Shown: piece after piece, positions 6,013-6,259 of the stretch
Layout of the letters: every line of letters starts with the position of its first letter
Position numbering within the stretch: the first letter of the stretch is position 1
Assembly: GCA_018902765.1 (NCBI GenBank)
Contig: JAHIQC010000078.1
Coordinates: forward strand, 1 to 6,259
Length of the DNA stretch: 6,259 nt
Reading direction: 5' to 3'
Source of the DNA: Actinomycetota bacterium
Lineage (GTDB): Bacteria; Actinomycetota; Coriobacteriia; Anaerosomatales; JAHIQC01
Translations under genes and position numbers: made by a program
The notes under the pieces: model-generated
The model's database searches: none
Told to the model about the DNA's origin: nothing
What the model saw: only the letters and a program-made list of their open reading frames with translations

Positions 6013-6259
6013 AACCCGCGCCACGCCCCGAGGACTTTGTCCACCCGCGACTCCATGCCCGACCCGACCGAGCCGGTCGCCCCCAAGATGATCACGCGCG
6101 TCAACTCGAGCCGATTCTCGAGCAGATAGTCTCGCGTCGGCGAAGGCAACTCGTCCACACTCACAAACAGCACGGGTGCGCGCAGTCGCGCGGCAAGCGA
6201 TGCGCCACTGATCGCATCAGGGAACTTCGCGCCCGTTGCCAGCAGAAGCCTCTCCGGCA
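6009..6259 (-). CDS. Cell wall-binding repeat 2 (CWB2) protein, C-terminal end (partial)
   Basis: Only the last 82 residues are in the window; the gene starts beyond the right edge. They contain most of one CWB2 repeat: LLLATGAKFPDAISGASLAARL, then APVLFVSVDELPSPTRDYLLEN and the closing LTRVIILGATGSVGSGMESRV. ATGxxFPDAxSGxxLAA...LPxxTxxYL...RVxILGxTGxV is the signature of PF04122 repeats. These usually occur as three tandem copies that anchor secreted proteins non-covalently to the Gram-positive cell wall, as in clostridial S-layer proteins and many Actinomycetota and Coriobacteriia exoproteins. The protein ends shortly after the repeat (WRGF), so the repeat block is C-terminal and an enzymatic or adhesive domain, if any, lies upstream. 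Its TAG stop (6011-6009) overlaps the stop of the converging hydrolase gene. Confidence 0.88.
   Translation of the reverse strand, partial: PERLLLATGAKFPDAISGASLAARLRAPVLFVSVDELPSPTRDYLLENRLELTRVIILGATGSVGSGMESRVDKVLGAWRGF

Noticed and set aside
5985..6035. Bidirectional terminator at the convergent junction
   Set aside because: Only short GC-rich complementarities (for example CGCG with CGCG) are present, without T-runs on either strand.
1..6259. CRISPR array, insertion sequence, tRNA, riboswitch or defence system
   Set aside because: No spaced direct repeats of CRISPR length, transposase motifs, tRNA cloverleaf or riboswitch core were found; all long stretches are explained by housekeeping or envelope genes.

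Overview
The window is GC-rich bacterial chromosome, mostly coding on the minus strand. It suggests an anaerobic member of the Actinomycetota, perhaps a Coriobacteriia-like or related deep lineage. Three things point that way: a four-subunit-type pyruvate:ferredoxin oxidoreductase operon (oxygen-sensitive ferredoxin metabolism), frequent GTG starts with GTGA overlaps, and a cell-wall-binding repeat 2 (CWB2) surface protein. The lineage call is an inference; no 16S rRNA or other marker is present.

Layout, read along the minus strand from high to low coordinates. At 5108-4997 lies a gene for the small (4.5S-type) signal recognition particle RNA, with a TATACT -10 box just upstream. It is followed by dnaX (4922-3060), ybaB/ebfC (3063-2749) and recR (2746-2150). 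This is the classic ffs/scr-dnaX-ybaB-recR order known from Bacillus and other Gram-positive bacteria. The three proteins are tightly packed (4-bp GTGA overlap, then a 2-bp gap) and are probably translationally coupled. They serve replication (clamp loader), nucleoid/DNA binding and recombinational repair.

After a gap of 185 bp (2149-1965) a second minus-strand operon begins: porG (gamma), porD (delta, 2x[4Fe-4S]) and porA (alpha), with porA running off the left edge. The order G-D-A matches the gamma-delta-alpha-beta order of archaeal and Thermotoga pyruvate:ferredoxin oxidoreductases, so porB should lie just outside. The enzyme oxidises pyruvate and CoA to acetyl-CoA and CO2 and reduces ferredoxin. 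The gap holds a striking set of heptamers (GGTSAMC-like on +), all in one 7-bp register with 21-bp major spacing. It is the least explained element of the window.

On the plus strand, divergent from the SRP RNA/dnaX block, is one gene (5239-6012) for a membrane-anchored alpha/beta hydrolase with a complete Ser-Asp-His triad. It converges on a minus-strand CWB2 protein whose last 82 residues are visible (6259-6009). The two stop codons share the palindrome CTAG. There is no mobile element, CRISPR array, tRNA or rRNA, and no clearly new system. The findings are regulatory structure, an unusual zinc-ligand change in DnaX, and small architectural points.
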